A DNA stretch of 64,000 nt, from the NCBI RefSeq assembly GCF_037975245.1, contig NC_092572.1:19842489-19906488 (forward strand). Direction: 5' to 3'. The notes below the pieces were generated by a model. The model was not told where the DNA came from. It saw only the letters and a program-made list of their open reading frames with translations, and did not search any database. A program made the translations under genes and the position numbers. This document shows, one piece after another, positions 62,075-64,000 of this stretch. This stretch comes from Apostichopus japonicus. Lineage: Eukaryota; Echinodermata; Holothuroidea; Aspidochirotida; Stichopodidae. Within the stretch, counting starts at the first letter, position 1; each line of letters begins with the position of its first letter.

Positions 62075-64000
62075 AAATGTAATTGAAGATTTCCAACACT
62101 CGTGGAAAAGAGAAGCCTTGATATAAGCCGCTTTCCATCCACGATCATCAAATGTAAAGGATTTTAAATGAGCTACTGTGAGGCTTCCTAATCCTTAGTT
62201 ATCTATACTACATGAAACTATAACTTTCCCGAGGTGTTGTAATTCGATTTGGAGTTATTCGCCTGTCGAAAACTCAATTGACGAGGCTTCAACCCGTGTT
62301 TCGCGCCATTTCTCGATGTTGTCCGGTCGCTGATCTAAAAAAATCATTTGTGGTCCAGTGTATGCAGCACGCTACATCTAATACTAACTGGCGGCGCGGA
62401 AATATACAATACATTGTACAAAACATCCTATGACATTCAGCTGACGGGGTGAGTGACGAATGACATGCAGGTGAACAAGGTTTGCCAAACGTATGACAAT
62501 TTCTCGAATATTGAGAGTTGGTATAAGAAGGTCTCACATTTAGTAGACTTCCCTGATTATAGGCTAATCCTCAATTAAAGGGCAATAGATTTGTTTAGAC
62601 ATTGATAGGAGGTCGTCAGTAGTACTTCTAGACCTAGCACGGTAGCTTCCCATAGGCCTAACCTATTAGTACCATGTGTTAGGCTGGGATATATCTGACT
62701 GTCACAGTTACTAGCCTAAAGTTAGGGCTAGGTCTAACTTAGTAATGTAAAGACTGTTTAAATGTTATTTATAACCGTCGATCCCCTTGGTTTAACTTTA
62801 TGCTAGGCATTCTCGCCAATATCATGTGAAATCGAACGAGTATACTACTAGTAGGCCTATATGCTAGAAGTAGTAGTAGTAGTGGTGGTGGTGGTGGTGG
62901 CGGTTGTGGTGGTGGTGGTGGTAGTGTTAGTGGTAGTAGTACTAGGCTACATGTGTAACTTAAGTTAAGCACTTTAGACAACAAACTTAAACGCAAGAGC
63001 CAAGAATTTTAAAGGAAAAGCTAAGAAATTTTAACATATATTAAGTAGTTTAATACTAAGCAGGCCTAGATTCTTTCAAATTGCTAAAAATCCGTTAGTC
63101 CTAGACTAATTCCCCAATTGCCCTGTTTCATAATGAATTTAGCCTAGGCTAACCACTTTGTGACAAGTCCTATGTGTCGCTGGCTAAAACATAATGGTCA
63201 TTTCCATTATTTTTTAGGTATGGGGCTAGTTAGTGGTAAGTGATGAGTAATTCTTTTCATGTTAAGTTTTTTTTTTATACTTTTAGCTTCAGCATTGATC
63301 ATAAAAACATACTTCCCTTTGAGAACAACACGGGTTTGCGATAACGCCCAGAGACTTACAGCTATGGTGGATTGGCTTTTTACGGTACTTCTATACTACG
63401 TCCTACGTTACAGAAAAGGCATCGTAAATATAGTCTCAGCCTTTTTTTCAGTTCAAGTTCATTTGCATTCAAGTTGGCATGTGTGGATGTGACGCCCTAT
63501 AGCCTGTAAACACATCGTCTCAAGTTGGGGAGCTATGATAGTAGATCTCATATTTGGCGTGTGACTTGATCCACATAATGAGGACAAGAACCCTCTTGTT
63601 TGTTGGTGGAGTTCAAAGGTCATTTGGGACCAGAAGGGGTCATATAATGGGAACCTTGTAAACACTATGTCTTTGAGGGAAGCATGGACAAGTTTCTTGT
63701 GGATATACAGTGGTAGTAGGTCGAGGTTAACACTACCCTACTATCCTGAGCATTATTTACAATAAAGGATGATATACTTGATGCCTTCATATGAAGTGAC
63801 CAATTGGCTTACATCTTAAATTGAATTTTAACACTTTTCCATACTTTGCATTAAAGATGTCATGAAGAACGTAAATTTGTTACTGTTTCCATATATTGTA
63901 CAATGCATTCTTAATTTCTCAAAGTTACTAAAATGGCTTGCAGGTACACTTTTAGTTCATGATGGAGAAAGTGGTTTACAAGCTGAGGAATGCTGGTGGT
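62075..64000. other. No gene recognised; includes a (TGG)n repeat
   Basis: A TAG/TGG trinucleotide run lies at about 62,868-62,940. Otherwise no supported gene. Short open frames near 62,289-62,537 and 63,259-63,492 lack recognisable content. Confidence 0.4.

Noticed and set aside
63259-63492. 77-residue hydrophobic plus-strand frame
   Set aside because: Looks like a chance frame in AT-rich DNA, with no supporting context.

Overview
This is eukaryotic, AT-rich, intron-rich and repeat-loaded animal DNA, most likely from an invertebrate deuterostome (echinoderm, possibly a sea cucumber). That placement is inferred from a Gmr1-type Ty3/gypsy element, GIY-YIG Penelope-like elements and a ZU5/death-domain gene family, not from a match to a known genome. 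No bacterial features, CRISPR arrays, rRNA or intact tRNA genes were seen. Exon models were read by eye from frame, splice consensus and phase, with no transcript support.

The host content is mainly one minus-strand gene family. Copy A (about 4.4-13.6 kb) is a phase-consistent chain of exons: charged linker exons, a ZU5 domain, a UPA-like stretch, short linkers and a C-terminal death domain with stop. Upstream of it in the gene's sense (about 20.2-37.9 kb) lies a tandem array of roughly 1.2-kb units, itself duplicated as a block of about 6.36 kb. Units of this array carry splice-site-flanked micro-exons of 24 or 36 nt on the same strand. The splice sites and intron flanks are well conserved between units, but the micro-exon interiors differ strongly and stay open in phase 0. 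This is the most interesting structure in the window.

A segmental duplicate, copy B, lies at about 45.6-57.7 kb. It has a rhodopsin-type GPCR remnant, death-domain exon, linker exons and a diverged array unit, but no ZU5 was found. Copy A has the matching GPCR pseudogene at about 0.67-1.5 kb. Several insertions separate the two copies and so postdate the duplication.

Mobile elements: a reverse transcriptase fragment at the left edge (1-404); a truncated Penelope-like element with an inverted terminal arm and a hammerhead-like motif (7.67-9.04 kb); a non-LTR retrotransposon tail (about 11.64-12.06 kb); a Gmr1-like gypsy element with two 987-bp LTRs that read as identical, a 5-bp target duplication and a deleted reverse transcriptase (14,108-19,986); a second Penelope-like element inserted in the array (about 35.72-37.56 kb) and a solo tail of the same family at 50.54-50.75 kb; an L1/Tx1-like 5'-truncated LINE with a perfect 15-bp target duplication (58,450-59,695); and a 334-bp hAT-type MITE with an 8-bp target duplication (61,733-62,066). 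Large microsatellites (TA, TC, ATT, TCCG, TGG) fill other stretches. About 38-41.8, 43.2-45.6, 53.4-54.2, 59.7-61.7 and 62.1-64.0 kb hold nothing I can support as a gene.
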